Below, in pieces: positions 61,728 to 64,000 of a stretch of DNA of 64,000 bases; the stretch's first letter is position 1, and every line of letters starts with the position of its first letter. The position numbers and the translations under genes were made by a program. This DNA comes from Archangiaceae bacterium. Lineage in GTDB: Bacteria > Myxococcota > Myxococcia > Myxococcales > Myxococcaceae. The notes beneath the pieces were generated by a model, which saw only the letters and a program-made list of their open reading frames with translations, was not told where the DNA came from and did no database searches. The DNA lies in contig JADJNS010000004.1 of NCBI GenBank assembly GCA_016714225.1, forward strand, positions 496,001 to 560,000. The letters run 5' to 3'.

Positions 61728-64000
61728 TTGAGCTTCGAGTTCCAGGGTACGGCGCGTTACCGCGTCAACCGACGGCTCGGTGCCGGCGGCATGGGCGTGG
61801 TGTACGAGGCGCTCGACCTCGATCGCGGCGGGCAGCGGGTGGCGCTCAAGCTGCTCAAGCAGCAAGACCCCGCCTCGCTGATGCGGCTCAAGCGCGAATT
61901 TCGCGCGCTGGCCGACGTGGCGCACTCGAACCTGGTGCAGCTCTACGAGCTGGTGGTCGAGAACGACATGTGGTTCTTCACCCTCGAGCACGTCGACGGC
62001 ACCGACTTTCTCGGCTGGGTGCGCAACGGCCAGCCCGGCACGCCCGGGGTGCAGCGCGATCTGCCCACCGGCCCCATCGAGCAGACGGTGCGCCGCGCCA
62101 TCGACTCGTCGCCGCAGGGGCTGATCGACGTCTCCCCGCCTGCGGGCCTCGTTCGGGCAGCTGGTGGCTGGCGTGGCGGCGCTCCACGCGGCGGGGCGGC
62201 TGCACCGCGACCTGAAGCCCTCGAACGTGATGGTGACGCCCGGCGGGCAGGTGAAGATTCTCGACTTCGGGCTGGTGGCCGAGCTGAGCGGCCACGAGAG
62301 CCTCACCGATACCCAGGGGCACCAGCTGGTCGGCACCGCCGCCTACATGGCGCCCGAGCAGGTGCTGGGCGAGACCGCCGGCCCGGCCTCTGACTGGTAC
62401 GCGGTGGGGGTGATGCTGTTTCAGGCGCTGACCGGGTCGCTGCCCTTCGAGGGCACCTCGATGCAGGTGCTGCTCGACAAGCAGCGCAACCCCGCGCCGC
62501 AGGTGCGCGATCGCAACCCGGCCGCGCCCGAAGATCTGGCGCGGCTCGCCGACGCGCTGCTCGAGCGCGACCCCGCCAAGCGGCCCGGCGCCGGGCTGCT
62601 GCTCGAGAAGATCGGCGCGGTCGCCGAGCCGCCGCGCGCGGTGGTGATCGACGCCGGCTTCGTGGGTCGGGTGGCCCACCTCGAGACCCTGCGCCGCGAG
62701 CTCGAGGCCGCCAAGGCCGGCACCCCGCGCCTGGTCGAGATCGTCGGCAGCTCGGGCATCGGCAAGTCGGCGCTGGCGCGGCGCTTCATGGAAGAGGCCG
62801 CCAGTCAGGGGGCGATCGCGCTGGCCGGTCGCTGCTACGAGCGAGAGAGCGTGCCGTTCAAGGCGCTCGACAGCGCCATCGACGCGTTGGCGCGGCGCAT
62901 GATCGCCCTGCCGCCCGAGCGCGTCGACGCGATTCTGCCCCGCGACGCGAGCGTGCTGGCGCGCATGTTTCCGGTGCTCAAGCGGGTGCCGGCGTTCGCC
63001 AACGCTCCGCAGCGCGAGGCGAAGGACGCGGTCGAGCAACGCCGCCGCGCCATCGGGGCGCTGCGCGAGATGCTGGCCCGCATGACCGATCGCTCGCCGG
63101 TGATCGTCTTCATCGACGACGTGCAGTGGGGTGACGACGACAGCGCGCAGGTGCTCGGTGAGCTGCTGACGCCGCCCGACGCCCCCGCGGTGCTGTGGAT
63201 TCTGTCTGCCCGCGAGCTGGGCCCCGCGGCGCAGTCGCTGCCGGCCACCGCCACGGTGCTGACGCTGGCGCCCCTGGGCGCCGACGAGGCACGCGCGCTC
63301 GCCAAGAGCGCCCTGGGCGATGCCCGGGGCGAGCAGATCGAGCGGCTCGCCACCGAGTCGGGCGGCAACCCGTTCTTGCTGCAGCAGCTCGCCGCGCACC
63401 CCACCGGCGCCCAGACCGGGCTCGACGGGGTGCTGCGCGCGCGCGTCGCGAGCCTCGACCCCTCGGCGCGGCTGCTGCTCGAGGTGGTGGCGGTGGCCGG
63501 CCACCCGGTCGATCAGCGCGTGGCGGTGAAGGCCGCCCAGCTCGAGCCCTCGGAGTGGGGCTGCGCGCTCACCTTGCGCGCCGCGCACCTGCTCAAGGCT
63601 TCGCCGGGTGACGGCGCCGACCGCCTCGAGCCGTGGCACGATCGCATTCGCGAGAACGTGGCGGCCACGGTGCCGAAAGAGCGACAGGCCGAGATTCACG
63701 CCCGGCTCGCCGATGCGCTGCAGCAGCTGCAGCCCTCGGCGCTCGACGCGGCGGCGATGCACCTCTACGCGGCGGGGCAGGCGGCCCGCGCGGCCGAGGC
63801 GATGACCGAAGCGGCGGCGCGCGCCGCCAACACCCTGGCGTTCGAGCGCGCGGCGCAGCTCTACCATCGGGCGCTCGAGCAGATCGCCGCCGATGACCCG
63901 CGCCGCCGGGGGCTCACGACCCGGCTGGGCGACGCGCTGGCCGACTCGGGCCGGGGGCAGGAAGCCGCCAAGTCGTACCAGCGCGCGCTCGAGGAGCCCT
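61728..64000 (+). CDS. Ser/Thr protein kinase with AAA-ATPase and TPR region (frame break; runs off window)
   Basis: Myxobacterial-type signalling protein. TTG 61728 begins the kinase domain: GAGGMGVVYEALD, catalytic K in RVALKLLKQQ. The frame fails after LIDVS at a four-C run (62134-62137). With one C fewer it continues RLRASFGQLVAGVAALHA, then HRDLKPSN, DFG and APEQ. After the kinase come an AAA-type ATPase (Walker A near GSSGIGKS, then VIVFIDDVQWGDDD) and helical repeats up to the window edge, with no stop. The run-on frame starts at 62140 and is open to 64000. It could phosphorylate the FHA activator upstream, which is inference. Confidence 0.88.

Noticed and set aside
61978..63867. Long minus-strand frame opposite the kinase
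   Set aside because: Shadow of the true plus-strand kinase-ATPase frame, which is missed only because of the frame break and the lack of a stop in the window.

Overview
The window looks like a chromosomal segment from a myxobacterium (phylum Myxococcota). It is very GC-rich. Two secreted proteins end in the Gly-Cys-Ser / hydrophobic helix / Arg tail of the MYXO-CTERM sorting signal. infC has an ATC start and a long C-terminal tail, as I recall for Myxococcus xanthus dsg. An FHA-sigma54 activator lies beside a Ser/Thr kinase-ATPase-TPR protein. I see no rRNA, complete tRNA, CRISPR array, prophage or insertion sequence.

Layout. 1-10.3 kb is a cell-surface region: a class I cyclic-di-GMP riboswitch with its own terminator lies ahead of a secreted beta-propeller/His-rich MYXO-CTERM protein. 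A tight three-gene operon follows (Ig-like secreted protein, SdrD_B-domain/outer-membrane barrel protein, second MYXO-CTERM protein). 10.3-18.7 kb holds a PfkB kinase, sdhCAB (minus strand), then sucC, a lipoprotein gene, sucD, ndk and a SRPBCC protein. 18.7-22.2 kb is rlmN and a translation operon (rpsP-khpA-rimM-trmD) that ends in a lipoprotein gene where rplS would be expected. 22.4-26.1 kb holds a GNAT protein, a GH1-like lipoprotein, prs and spoVG. 26.1-31.1 kb is infC-rpmI-rplT-pheS-pheT, with two stem-loops before pheS. 31.2-36.5 kb holds a papain/C39-like protein, an outer-membrane protein remnant, moaA, an HD-GYP response regulator, thiO and a tiny membrane ORF. 36.5-41.5 kb holds a DASS transporter, lpdA, a GH3-family protein and an unknown gene.

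41.8-48.0 kb is a lipoate-centred operon: lipA, E1-beta, lipoyl E2, E1-alpha, a TPR/zinc-finger/P-loop protein and a LipB-Nudix fusion. With lpdA just upstream, it supplies every part of a 2-oxoacid dehydrogenase complex plus its cofactor synthesis. 48.0-54.6 kb holds a metallo-hydrolase, ribA, moeA, a basic protein with a possible chagasin-like domain, and RNase R. 54.8-59.2 kb is an aerobic benzoyl-CoA (box) cluster: unknown gene-boxB-boxC divergent from a BoxR-type regulator, with an operator-like palindrome on its promoter. 59.2-64.0 kb holds the FHA-sigma54 activator, a lipoprotein and the Ser/Thr kinase, which runs off the window.

A caution runs through the window. At least five genes (sucC, the lipoprotein after trmD, pheT, the outer-membrane remnant and the terminal kinase) show one- or two-base frame breaks, mostly in short G or C runs, and correcting each run restores a sensible protein. 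Homopolymer sequencing errors are the simplest reading, but real lesions or slippage are not excluded. Coordinates for those genes span the break.
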